Assembly: GCA_903865035.1 (NCBI GenBank)
Contig: CAIPII010000221.1
Span: 1-44,325 of the forward strand
DNA length: 44,325 nucleotides
Origin: an uncultured Burkholderiales bacterium
Lineage (GTDB): Bacteria > Pseudomonadota > Gammaproteobacteria > Burkholderiales > Burkholderiaceae_C
Direction: 5' to 3'
The notes under the pieces are model-generated. The model saw nothing but the letters and a program-made list of their open reading frames with translations, was not told the origin of the DNA and did no database searches. Below are positions 7,865 to 16,418 of the stretch, piece after piece. Made by a program: the position numbers and the translations under genes. Position 1 is the stretch's first letter; each line of letters begins with the position of its first letter.

Positions 7865-8893
7865 TCATTCTGGCTCAATCGACAAAGAACGAATGAGGGG
7901 CACCCAGCGGGCAAGATCTCGCTTGAACACCGCACGAGAGTCCTCCGCTCCAAGAGCGAGCACACGTCCGCCTTGGCGCTCAAAGCGCTCCTTGACATCT
8001 GAGGCCTGCATGGCTTCAAGCACCATGCTCCTCAAGAGCTGCAACTCCTTGGCGGGTGTCTTGGAGGGCGCAAAAAGACCAAACCAAGACTCCAACTCCA
8101 AGTTGGCAATGCCCGTTTCTCTCAAAGTGGGAACGTTGGGCAAGGTCGCCAAGCGTTGAGGCCCAGACACCGCCAACGCGATGAGTTCACCCGAATCGAC
8201 ATGAACACGTGCAGTGGGCAAGAGGTCAAAGAACAAATCAACCCTTGAGCCAATCAAATCGGTATAGGCCGCCTGCGCACCTCGGTAAGGCACATGGGTG
8301 AGTGTGACGCCAGCCAAATGCCACAAAGCAGCAGCAACCACGTGCTGACCCGAGCCACTGCCTGCTGACGCAAAGGTCACTTTACCGGGATTGGCCTTGG
8401 CGTACTCAATCCACTGGGCCAATGTTTTTTGGGGCGCATCTTTTCTTGAAACCAAGGTGTAGCTGTAACCCACCGCCAGCCCCAAAGGCTCAAAGTCTTT
8501 CACGGGGTCGTAGCTGAGATTTTTGTACATCCCAACGTTCAAAACCATGTTGGAGACCGAACCCAAGAGCAAAGTGTAGCCATCGGGTGCAGATTTGGCA
8601 GCAAAGTCAGTGCCAACCAAAGTACCAGATCCGGTTCTGTTCTCCACCACCACACCGCTTGTCAAGCGCTGAGCCATTTTGTCAGAGAGCACCCGAGCCA
8701 CAAAATCAAAGCCTCCGCCTGCAGGTTGGGGAACCACGATTTTGATGGCTTTTGCAGGAAAAGCCTGAGCTGCAGATTGCGCCCAAGAGGAGGCACGGGT
8801 CATGAAAAGCAAGCCACAGGCCTGCGTCAAAACCTTCAAGTGAGCACGGCGCTTGAGGGGTTGAATGGTGTTCATGGATCTCATGGGTTTCAT
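7865..8893 (-). CDS. Bug/TctC-family tripartite tricarboxylate transporter receptor
   Basis: A periplasmic solute-binding protein of 342 residues. A long signal peptide with basic residues (PLKRRAHLK) ends at SSWAQSAAQA. The mature part shows the Bug fold: FPAKAIKIVVPQPAGGGFD, the VENRTGSG loop, and the GSVSNMV and ASAGSGSGQHV ligand loops. The ligand is unknown. No tctA/tctB membrane partners are in the window, as is common for Bug proteins. ATG 8893 is chosen because AAGGAG lies six bases upstream; the open frame runs further up but overlaps the next gene. It lies 19 bases after the SnoaL-like gene, so the two are probably co-transcribed. Confidence 0.9.
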   Translation of the reverse strand: MKPMRSMNTIQPLKRRAHLKVLTQACGLLFMTRASSWAQSAAQAFPAKAIKIVVPQPAGGGFDFVARVLSDKMAQRLTSGVVVENRTGSGTLVGTDFAAKSAPDGYTLLLGSVSNMVLNVGMYKNLSYDPVKDFEPLGLAVGYSYTLVSRKDAPQKTLAQWIEYAKANPGKVTFASAGSGSGQHVVAAALWHLAGVTLTHVPYRGAQAAYTDLIGSRVDLFFDLLPTARVHVDSGELIALAVSGPQRLATLPNVPTLRETGIANLELESWFGLFAPSKTPAKELQLLRSMVLEAMQASDVKERFERQGGRVLALGAEDSRAVFKRDLARWVPLIRSLSIEPE

Positions 8894-8912
8894 CTGCACT
8901 CCTTGTTTGGCT

Positions 8913-9518
8913 TTAGCGCACCAGTGGCTTGCCTTCAAGCCAATCTTTACCCCGTGCATAAAGGTTTTGAACCTCAGCGCCTTTGAGCATGGGCATGTCC
9001 ATTTTGACGGTGTAACCAATGTCGGTTTGAATGTAGGCCAAGTGACGATAACCTTCGGGATAGCCACTCAGTTTCTTCGCATCCAAATGAAGCTGAGCGG
9101 ATGAGTCCAATGGATCGATTCTGTCCTTTTCGTAGATCGGCTGGCGGTGCACCAACCCCCATCTGCCGTTTCTCTCTTCAAAGAAATCGTAGAACCTGCC
9201 CGTGCAAGTCACATCGCATAAAACGTCTTGCACCAAACCGCGTTGAGAGATGGTCATCTTGGTTTGAGAGATCGCACGGTGCCCATTGACATCAATGGAG
9301 GAACCACCCAAGAAGTGCAAAATGCTGACACCCTTGTTCCAACCCTCGATGGTGACTTTGATGAACTCCTCAAAGGGGCCTTGAAACCAAGTGGCCATCA
9401 TGACACCGTCGTCGTGCCAAACGGTGCGAAAACGCTCCCAATCCCCTGCGTCTCTCCACACGGCCCAGTTCTCGACCAATTGGCGAATCTTCAGCTGCTC
9501 CATCATGTTTGAATCCAT
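8913..9518 (-). CDS. SnoaL/NTF2-like domain protein
   Basis: A 201-residue protein with a SnoaL-like (NTF2 fold) N-terminal half: IRQLVENWAVWRDAGDWERF, then WHDDGVMMATWFQG, and a cone-forming strand region ending near GRFYDFFEERNGRW. Proteins of this fold include ring-hydroxylating dioxygenase small subunits, dehydratases and isomerases. The C-terminal 60 residues (YPEGYRHLAYIQ onward) extend beyond the simple fold. AGAGGA precedes ATG 9518. Function is unknown. Its place opposite an aromatic-type monooxygenase suggests aromatic or phenolic catabolism, which is inference. Confidence 0.75.
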   Translation of the reverse strand: MDSNMMEQLKIRQLVENWAVWRDAGDWERFRTVWHDDGVMMATWFQGPFEEFIKVTIEGWNKGVSILHFLGGSSIDVNGHRAISQTKMTISQRGLVQDVLCDVTCTGRFYDFFEERNGRWGLVHRQPIYEKDRIDPLDSSAQLHLDAKKLSGYPEGYRHLAYIQTDIGYTVKMDMPMLKGAEVQNLYARGKDWLEGKPLVR

Positions 9519-9680
9519 AAGTCCTCTTTGTCTAAAAAATAAAAAATTGAATCTGGAGTTTTGATCTTTGAGTTAGATTTTTTCACTGCTGTGAATGGTA
9601 CTGTGCTTTGCACCCGAGGCTGCAAAGGGAAAACCTTAGAATGGGGAGAAGTTTTTTTAATTTTTTCTCACCGCACCACC
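9519..9680. promoter_or_regulatory. Divergent promoter region between SnoaL-like and monooxygenase genes
   Basis: This 162-base AT-rich spacer separates two divergently transcribed catabolic genes, so it should hold promoters for both. I see no convincing -35/-10 pair and no clear operator palindrome. An in-frame ATG at 9561 could extend the monooxygenase, but the added residues do not look like the family. Confidence 0.4.
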
Positions 9681-11342
9681 ATGTCAAACACCCAAATCCT
9701 GGAAACCCAAGTCCTCATCTCTGGAGGAGGACCCAGCGGACTCATGCTCGCCAATGAGCTGGGCCTCAGAGGCGTTTCTTGTATTTTGTTGGACGCAAAA
9801 CCCTCCACCGCATTCAATCCACAAGCCAATGCCACCCAAGCCCGCACCATGGAGCATTACAGAAGGCTTGGGTTTGCACACGAAATTCGCGCATTGGGCT
9901 TGCCAAGCGATCATCCCACTGACATCGCCTATTTCACACGCCTCACCACTTATGAGTTGGCCAGACTCTCGCTGCCCACCGCTCAAGAAGCGGTCAAAAA
10001 AATCAAGGACCTCTCAGGCTCTTGGAGTGCAGCTGAGCTGCCCCATCGCGTGTCGCAAAAATTTGTAGAAACCGTGCTCAAAAGACACGCAGAAAAACAC
10101 CCCCAACACAGCATTCGCTATGGATGGCGACTCAAGGAATTCACCGATCATGGTGAGCACATCAGCGCATTTGCTAGTTCAATCGACGAGTCCGAAAGCG
10201 TCCAAATCAAAGCTCAATTTCTCATTGGTGCAGATGGACCCAAAAGTTTCGTCAGACACCAATTGGGCTTTGCCTATGAGGGTGAGACGGGTGTCAAGCG
10301 CGATTACATGGGTGGACAAATGTTTGCGGTCTACCTCAGGTCCAAAACACTCTTGTCCAAGATTCCTCACCCAAAAGCTTGGATGTACGTGACGGTCAAT
10401 CCCGAGCGAAGGTGTTTTTTAGCTTGCGTGGATGGGCACGAGGAGTTTGCGTTTCACTCGGCTGTGCTCCCCGGAGAAAACGCAGACGACTGGGGCCTGC
10501 CCCAAGCTCAAGACAGACTCAAAGAGTTAATGGGATGTGAAGTCGATTTTGAGATGTTGTCTCACCAAACTTGGACAGCAGGCCACTCGTTGGTGGCCAA
10601 TCACTTCTCCAAAGGGCGGGTGTTTTTAATGGGAGACGCCGTGCACCTCTTCACGCCCACTGGCGGACTTGGCTACAACACAGCCATCGAGGATGCGGTC
10701 AACTTGGGTTGGAAGTTGGCAAGTGTCTTGAGCGGCAAAGCGCACCCCAAGCTTCTCGAGAGTTATGAGTTAGAGCGAAAGCCTCTGGCCCAAAGAAACA
10801 TCAACTACGCGCGTGGTTTTGCAGACTCTGTTGGCTTGTACCCAGTTACACAGGCGCTTGAAGAAGACAGCCCCCATGGGGCAGATGAAAGAGCGCGAGC
10901 GAGCGAGCACTTCAACGCGCACGCAAGACTCGAATTCAACATCCCAGGCGTGACCTTTGGGGGTCGATACGACCTCTCACCAGTGATCGTCTCAGACGGC
11001 ACGCAAGCTCCGAAGGACCAAGCCAATGTGTATGAGCCTAGTGCAACCCCAGGGGGACGCCCTCCCCATGCGTGGATGTCAGACTCAAGCTCTTTGTACG
11101 ATCACTTTGGAGCGGAGTGGACGCTGCTCAACTTGAGCGAAGATGAACACATGAGTGAAGCTTGGACCAAAGTGGCCAAGAACATGCATCTCGATTTGAA
11201 ATGCTTGCACCTGCCCTTGCCCCAATTGAGAGAGCTCTACGTGCAACCTTTGGTGGTGATCCGGCCCGATCAAATCGTGGGCTGGAGGGGTGGACCCACT
11301 CAAAGCCCTGAAACCGTCTTCAAACAACTGCTTGGGTTTTAA
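9681..11342 (+). CDS. Class A FAD-dependent monooxygenase (PheA/TfdB-like)
   Basis: A 553-residue flavoprotein hydroxylase. The Rossmann motif SGGGPSGLMLANELG is at 14-28, the DG motif appears in GADGPKSFVR, and the second FAD motif is MGDAVHLFTPTGGLGYN. A C-terminal thioredoxin-like domain typical of phenol hydroxylases is suggested by the final 100 residues (LYVQPLVVIRPDQIVGWRG). These enzymes use NAD(P)H and O2 to hydroxylate phenolic rings; the actual substrate is unknown. ATG 9681 gives the usual family start, about ten residues before the FAD motif. It stands divergent from the SnoaL-like and Bug genes, so the three may form one uptake-and-oxidation locus. Confidence 0.88.
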   Translation: MSNTQILETQVLISGGGPSGLMLANELGLRGVSCILLDAKPSTAFNPQANATQARTMEHYRRLGFAHEIRALGLPSDHPTDIAYFTRLTTYELARLSLPTAQEAVKKIKDLSGSWSAAELPHRVSQKFVETVLKRHAEKHPQHSIRYGWRLKEFTDHGEHISAFASSIDESESVQIKAQFLIGADGPKSFVRHQLGFAYEGETGVKRDYMGGQMFAVYLRSKTLLSKIPHPKAWMYVTVNPERRCFLACVDGHEEFAFHSAVLPGENADDWGLPQAQDRLKELMGCEVDFEMLSHQTWTAGHSLVANHFSKGRVFLMGDAVHLFTPTGGLGYNTAIEDAVNLGWKLASVLSGKAHPKLLESYELERKPLAQRNINYARGFADSVGLYPVTQALEEDSPHGADERARASEHFNAHARLEFNIPGVTFGGRYDLSPVIVSDGTQAPKDQANVYEPSATPGGRPPHAWMSDSSSLYDHFGAEWTLLNLSEDEHMSEAWTKVAKNMHLDLKCLHLPLPQLRELYVQPLVVIRPDQIVGWRGGPTQSPETVFKQLLGF

Positions 11343-11386
11343 AGAAGATTGATCGAGAGATGATGGAGCAATGAAGCTTGCTGGCT

Positions 11387-12169
11387 CTAGGACAAGTGCT
11401 TGAGTTGCGCTTGAATCCAATGTGCGTCGTTCAATTCTGTCTCTGCACCCTGTGCCACAAGCCTTCCTCGCTCCAACACATAGGCCTTGCTGCATAGGCC
11501 TTGAACAAAACCGATGTTTTGTTCAGCCATCAAAATGCAAACCCCTGTTTGCAGCATCTTGAGCACGGACTGCTTCAAGCTCTCCAAGACTTGGGGCGCC
11601 ACCCCTTCGCAGACCTCATCCATCAAGATCCAGCGAGGCTCGGACATCAAGGTTCTGGCCATGCTGAGCATTTGTTGCTCGCCACCACTCAAATGCCCTC
11701 CCTGCCTCTTGAGCAGCGCCCTCAATAGCGGAAAGAGGGTCAAGACGTGTTCGAGTTGATTTGAAAATGCCGACTCAAAACTGCCAAGTGAATTTTTGTC
11801 ATTTGAATCTTGGGGTTTACTTCTAAAGCCCACACGCAAGTTCTCCATCACCGTGAGTTGCGAAAATATTCTTCTGTCCTCTGGCACCCAACCCAAACCC
11901 ATTCGAGAAAGCTCAAAGGACTCTTTGCCCATCAAATCTTGGGCATCCAAGGACAATGTCCCCGCTCGCTTGGGCACCAAACCCATGATGGACTGAATGA
12001 GGGTTGATTTGCCCGCACCGTTTCTTCCCAAGAGCGCCACACATTCGCCCTCTTTGAGAGACAAGCTCACATCAAAGAGCGCTTGCGCTTGACCATACCA
12101 AACGCACCAATCCCTCACCTGCAAGGATTTTGGTGCATGCAACTGCTGCTCTGGATTTGATAGCACCAT
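11387..12169 (-). CDS. livF: Branched-chain amino acid type ABC transporter ATPase LivF
   Basis: A 260-residue ABC ATPase. Walker A GRNGAGKST is at 48-56, the signature LSGGEQQ at 160-166, Walker B WILMDE at 180-185 and the switch His is replaced by Gln in MAEQN, as usual for LivF (the family has Q/H here). The residues after Walker B read EVCEG rather than EPSLG/EPSEG. ATG 12169 overlaps the livG stop as TGATG; a GTG three bases upstream is also possible. It is the last gene of the operon. The imported compound need not be an amino acid, as many Liv-type systems in this group carry aromatic acids or amides. Confidence 0.93.
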   Translation of the reverse strand: MVLSNPEQQLHAPKSLQVRDWCVWYGQAQALFDVSLSLKEGECVALLGRNGAGKSTLIQSIMGLVPKRAGTLSLDAQDLMGKESFELSRMGLGWVPEDRRIFSQLTVMENLRVGFRSKPQDSNDKNSLGSFESAFSNQLEHVLTLFPLLRALLKRQGGHLSGGEQQMLSMARTLMSEPRWILMDEVCEGVAPQVLESLKQSVLKMLQTGVCILMAEQNIGFVQGLCSKAYVLERGRLVAQGAETELNDAHWIQAQLKHLS

Positions 12170-12927
12170 CACACACCCACCTTCGTTTTGAGGTAAACGC
12201 TTTGCACCTGTGGGTCGTTTTGGACCTCTTGTGGGCTACCTTGAGCGATCAATCGACCCGCACTCATCACCAAGACCTTATGAGCAAACTCAAACACCAA
12301 TTCTGGACTGTGCTCTGTAAAGAGCACTGCGCATTGGGTTCTTTCACACCAGGCACGCACACTGTGCATGAGAGCAAGACGCTCGGGTTCGATCATTCCT
12401 GAGCTTGGCTCATCCATGAGCAAGACCAAAGGATTTGCAGCGCAAGCCAATGCAAACTCCAACTTTCTCACGTCTCCATAGGACAACTCACTGGCCCTTT
12501 GATGGGACAAGTGTTTGAGGTCAAACTCAACGAGCATCTCAAGCGCTTGGGTGTGAACCTCAGAGGAGAACGAGCTGAAGAGGGACCAAGTTCCACTTGA
12601 GGCAGCTTGGAGTGCGAGGTGCAAGTGATCGAGCACGCTCAGGTGCCTGAAAATCTCTGCCAACTGGTAAGTTCTGCCAATGCGAGCACGCTTAAAGTGG
12701 GAGGGCCACACCAGTAAGCCTTGGTCAGGGGTGAGCTCTCCACCAATGATCTTAAAGAGCGTTGACTTGCCCGCTCCATTGGGACCGATCACAGCGGTGA
12801 TTTCTCCTGCATGCAACTCCAAGCTCAAGTCCTGCAAGGCTTGAAAGGAGTCGTACGATTTGCCGACACCTTGAACACTCAAAACTAAGCAGCCTTTGAG
12901 TTCTGGTGAAGTCTGTGTCTTGCTCAT
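12169..12927 (-). CDS. livG: Branched-chain amino acid type ABC transporter ATPase LivG
   Basis: A 252-residue ABC ATPase. Walker A is GPNGAGKST, the signature is the LivG form LSYGD (here LSYGDVRKLEFA), Walker B is PLVLLMDEP and the H-loop is FTEHS. The start at ATG 12927 forms an ATGA overlap with the fused permease stop, so the longer open frame upstream is not used. In LivG proteins the loop after the signature usually reads GDQRR/GEQRR; here it is GDVRK. With LivF it forms the cytoplasmic motor of the importer. Confidence 0.93.
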   Translation of the reverse strand: MSKTQTSPELKGCLVLSVQGVGKSYDSFQALQDLSLELHAGEITAVIGPNGAGKSTLFKIIGGELTPDQGLLVWPSHFKRARIGRTYQLAEIFRHLSVLDHLHLALQAASSGTWSLFSSFSSEVHTQALEMLVEFDLKHLSHQRASELSYGDVRKLEFALACAANPLVLLMDEPSSGMIEPERLALMHSVRAWCERTQCAVLFTEHSPELVFEFAHKVLVMSAGRLIAQGSPQEVQNDPQVQSVYLKTKVGV

Positions 12928-14882
12928 GAGGGACGTGCCTTCATAAAAATTTTGACCTTGAGCCACAATCCCATCCAACCATTGGGTGCAAAGTGAATGA
13001 GCATGAGCATGAGAAGCCCCAAAGCCGCTCGCCAATAAGGCACTTCAATCATCAAATAATCTTGAATGATGGTCAAAGAAAATGCCCCCAAAAGCGCTCC
13101 AAACATGGACTCGATGCCACCAAGGAGCACCATCAAGATGACTTCCAGGGACTTTTGCATCTCAAGCACATCGGGTGAGACCACCCCTTTGGAGTAAACC
13201 CACAATACGCCCGACAAGCTTGCAAACGCAGCACTCACCATCATCAACTGAGAGAGCAATGAATTGCGCGGTAAGCCCATGCTTTTCGCTCTGATCGGGG
13301 AATCCGCGCACGCGCGAACGGCCAAGCCCCAAACGCTTGTGCGCATTTGCCAAATGAGCCCAAGGCTCATGGACATCAGCAACAAACACAGCGCAAAATA
13401 ATGACTGGGCGTAGACCAAAAGGCACTGGGCCAAATGCCACTGATGCCGTTGCTGCCCCCGCTCAAGTCGTCCCACTGATACACAATGGACCAGGCAATT
13501 TGCGCCACCGCCAAGCTCATCATGGCCAAGTAAATGCCTGAGAGTCTGACATAAAGCATTGACAACCCCCATGCCAATGCTCCACCCACAAAAGGCACGC
13601 CAATCAATGCACCCCAAAGACTCAGGCCAAATCGCTGTGCGCACACTGCACTCACATAAGCACCAAGCCCAATGTAGAGTGCAAAACCAAAGGAGACGAT
13701 TCCCCCCACTTGCATCATGAATTGCAAGGACACGGCAAAAAGCGCGGCGATCACGCATTCTGTGAGAAGCACCCACACGTAGCTCTCGGGCCATGTCCAA
13801 ATTGAGAACAAAAGCAAGCCCAGAGCTGCCGCGCCAACCAAGCACAAGCCAATTCGCCAAGCAGTTGCCCCTGGCTTGCGGGTTAAATGATGAAGATGGA
13901 CTCGCTCAAATCTGGCTTGCTGCGTGTCTTGACCACTTTGAGAGGGATGAGCTTCGCTCGCAGCGGCTCTGCCCAAAAGCCCCCAAGGTCGCCAAATCAG
14001 CACCAAGGCCAGGAGCAAAAACTCACACACCAAATTGAGTTTGGACAACACTACGCTGTAGCCCAACACATGCACGGTCCCCAAAGCCGCCAAAAAAGCC
14101 CTGAGCTCTTCAATCAAAAAGGCTGACAAATAGGCTCCTTCAATCGAGCCCAAGCCTCCGAGCACCACCACCACAAATGTGTCTCCAATGGTGCTCAAAT
14201 CCAGACCCACGTGAGCGGGCTGCACGGGAAGCTGCAACGCTCCCCCCAGTCCTGATAAACCACACCCAAGCGCAAATACACCCGTGAAAAGCAATCTTTG
14301 ATTGACCCCCAAAGCACCCAGCATCTCTCTGTCCCAAGTGGCAGCTCGAATCAACAAGCCCGCTCGGGTGTGATGCAAAAAAATCCGCAGCAACACCAAC
14401 ACCAAAGGACCCAAGACCATCATGAACAAGGAGTAACTTGGGAACTTGACCCCATTGAACTCAACGGCACCCGATAAGCCAGGCATTCTGGGGCCCAACA
14501 AGTCCTCAGGCCCCCAGAGAAAAACAATCGCATCTCCAAGGATGAGCACCAAAGCAAAGGTGCTGAGGAGTTGATACAACTGTGCGTGGCGGTAGACCGG
14601 TCTCAAAAAGATCCGTTCACAAAGGGATCCGAGCAAAGCGCAAATGAATGCAGACAAAAGCACCATCGCGCCGTAGCCCAAAAGATCATGAGCGCTTTGG
14701 GTGAGCTCCACCAATGTATAGGCCAAATAAAGCCCCAACATGAAGAACGTGGCGTGCGAAAAATTGACCACACGGGTCACGCCAAAAATGAGTGTGAGCC
14801 CACTGGCCACCAAGAAGAGGGAACCCGCTTGTGACAGACCCGTCACAAAGACCCAAAAAAATGAGACGTCTTGCCAATGCAT
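12924..14882 (-). CDS. Fused LivH-LivM permease of a Liv-type ABC importer
   Basis: A 652-residue inner-membrane protein. Residues 1-300 match LivH: LFLVASGLTLIFGVTRVVNFSHATFFMLG near the start, and a FVVVVLGGLGSIEGA block near 235-250. After a soluble linker of about 35 residues (RAAASEAHPSQS region), the rest matches LivM: FMMQVGGIVSFG, SGIYLAMMSLAVAQ and VILMVLLGGIESMFGALLG. No stop or frame break is visible between the halves, so this appears to be a true gene fusion rather than a sequencing error. In most operons livH and livM are separate genes. ATG 14882 is preferred to a TTG three bases upstream. The 3' end overlaps livG by ATGA. Confidence 0.9.
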   Translation of the reverse strand: MHWQDVSFFWVFVTGLSQAGSLFLVASGLTLIFGVTRVVNFSHATFFMLGLYLAYTLVELTQSAHDLLGYGAMVLLSAFICALLGSLCERIFLRPVYRHAQLYQLLSTFALVLILGDAIVFLWGPEDLLGPRMPGLSGAVEFNGVKFPSYSLFMMVLGPLVLVLLRIFLHHTRAGLLIRAATWDREMLGALGVNQRLLFTGVFALGCGLSGLGGALQLPVQPAHVGLDLSTIGDTFVVVVLGGLGSIEGAYLSAFLIEELRAFLAALGTVHVLGYSVVLSKLNLVCEFLLLALVLIWRPWGLLGRAAASEAHPSQSGQDTQQARFERVHLHHLTRKPGATAWRIGLCLVGAAALGLLLFSIWTWPESYVWVLLTECVIAALFAVSLQFMMQVGGIVSFGFALYIGLGAYVSAVCAQRFGLSLWGALIGVPFVGGALAWGLSMLYVRLSGIYLAMMSLAVAQIAWSIVYQWDDLSGGSNGISGIWPSAFWSTPSHYFALCLLLMSMSLGLIWQMRTSVWGLAVRACADSPIRAKSMGLPRNSLLSQLMMVSAAFASLSGVLWVYSKGVVSPDVLEMQKSLEVILMVLLGGIESMFGALLGAFSLTIIQDYLMIEVPYWRAALGLLMLMLIHFAPNGWMGLWLKVKIFMKARPS

Positions 14883-14972
14883 CAAAGGCCCCAGATGGCT
14901 TGGCTTTCACTCCAAGCTTGGCTTGTAGGAACAGCCACGGGGGAGAACTTCAAGCTCAAACTCAAAGTGCAC

Positions 14973-16181
14973 TCACTCCGTTGATCTGAGCTTTGCAGCT
15001 TCTTCTTTGCTTGGCAAAAAGCCAGCTCCGTCCATGTATTTGTAATTGACCATGACCCCGTGTCCAGCCTCCAACTTGGTCCTGCCCACATAAGCACCCA
15101 TGGTGGATTGATGGTCTACGGCTCTGAAGGTGATCTTGCCAAATGGGGTGTCGCTCTTGAGGTCAGAAAACGCCTCTACGAGCTTGTCGCTGTTGGTGCT
15201 GCCTGCCTTAGCGATGCCTTGTGCCAAGGCATGTATCAAGCTGTAACCCACCACCGAGCCAAGCCTTGGGTAATCCTTGAAGCGCTGCTGGTAGGCTTTG
15301 TAAAAGGCTTGGTGCTCAGGCGTTGTGATGCCGTACCAAGGGTATCCCGTGACGATCCAGCCATTGGGCGCGTCCTCTCTCAAAGGGTCCAAGTACTCGG
15401 GCTCTCCGGTGAGCAAACTCACCACCTCTCGTCCCTCAAAGAGACCTCGCGTGTTGCCCTCTCTGATCCACTTGGCCAAGTCTGCGCCAAAGAGAACGTT
15501 GAAAATCGCGTCTGGTTTTGCGTCCAACAAGGCTTGGACGACGCTTGGGGCATCCACGCGCCCCAAAGGTGTGGCTTGTTCGGTGACGAACTCCACATCG
15601 GGCTGAGCGGCTTTCATGAGTTGCTTGAAAACGGCAACGGCCGATTGGCCATATTCGTAATTGGGGTAAACCAAAGCCCAACGTTTTTTCTTGAGTTTGA
15701 TGGCCTCAGGCGCCAGCATGGAGGCTTGCATGAAAGTTGAAGCCCTTAGCCTAAAGGTGTATTTGCTGGCGTTTTGCCAAACGATTTTGTCGCTGAGGGG
15801 CTCTCCAGCCAAGAAGAACACTTTCTTTTGCTTGGAGAAGTCTGTAAGTGCCAGTCCCACGTTGGAGAGGTAACTTCCAGCCAAAACGTCCACCCCTTCG
15901 CGCGAGACCAACTCTTGAGCTTCTCTGAGGGCATCAGCTGGGGAAGCGTTGTCGTCTCGGGTGATGAGTTGGAGTTTTTTTCCGTTCACTCCACCCAAGG
16001 CATTGATTTCATCAAGGGCCAACTCCATGCCATGGCGGTATGGCTCTAAAAAAGCGGGTTGAGCCTTGTAGCTGTTGATCTCACCAATTTTGATCACATT
16101 GGAGTCTGCATGGCTTTGGGTGATCAACACGGCCAAACCAAAAGAAGCCACAACCCTTGCAAACCATGATTGACTCAGCAT
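14973..16181 (-). CDS. Liv-type ABC transporter substrate-binding protein
   Basis: A 402-residue periplasmic binding protein of the LivK/type 1 fold. The signal peptide runs to about residue 25 (VITQSHA-D region). The mature start IKIGEINSYKAQPAF is followed by GMELALDEINALGGVNGKKL, the family hallmark, then DDNASPADALREAQELV. Ligand-contact regions (GSYLSNVGLALTDF, PNYEYGQSAV) are intact. The start has AAGGG six bases upstream. It is the first gene of the operon livK-livHM-livG-livF. The ligand is unknown; the pocket sequence is not close enough to a known amino-acid receptor for me to name one. Confidence 0.9.
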   Translation of the reverse strand: MLSQSWFARVVASFGLAVLITQSHADSNVIKIGEINSYKAQPAFLEPYRHGMELALDEINALGGVNGKKLQLITRDDNASPADALREAQELVSREGVDVLAGSYLSNVGLALTDFSKQKKVFFLAGEPLSDKIVWQNASKYTFRLRASTFMQASMLAPEAIKLKKKRWALVYPNYEYGQSAVAVFKQLMKAAQPDVEFVTEQATPLGRVDAPSVVQALLDAKPDAIFNVLFGADLAKWIREGNTRGLFEGREVVSLLTGEPEYLDPLREDAPNGWIVTGYPWYGITTPEHQAFYKAYQQRFKDYPRLGSVVGYSLIHALAQGIAKAGSTNSDKLVEAFSDLKSDTPFGKITFRAVDHQSTMGAYVGRTKLEAGHGVMVNYKYMDGAGFLPSKEEAAKLRSTE

Positions 16182-16418
16182 ATGAACCCTTCAAAAAGCG
16201 ACAATTGGCCCCATCGGACAGGGGCAAACCACGACCCTTGCATTGTATCGCTTGGTGGTTTTACACCCTCGCTCGAACCTCACCAAGACCACAGTACACG
16301 CCCAAGAGGGTCTTTTGCAGCAGCTTTGATGGCCAAAGCCATCATTCACAAGGGGCGAAGCGGATCTGGAAAACCCTTAAAATACTCGATTCCCCGACAA
16401 CAACGAAAATCTCTCACC
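16182..16418. promoter_or_regulatory. Divergent promoter region between livK and fpr
   Basis: A 237-base spacer between the divergent livK-like and fpr genes. An open frame on the plus strand covers it but has no family resemblance. A TAAAAT hexamer at about 16377 could be a -10 for fpr; no clear -35 is seen. I find no operator repeat. Confidence 0.35.

Noticed and set aside
15060-15740. 226-codon plus-strand frame opposite livK
   Set aside because: It is fully antisense to a clear binding protein with signal peptide and operon position; it shows no domain.
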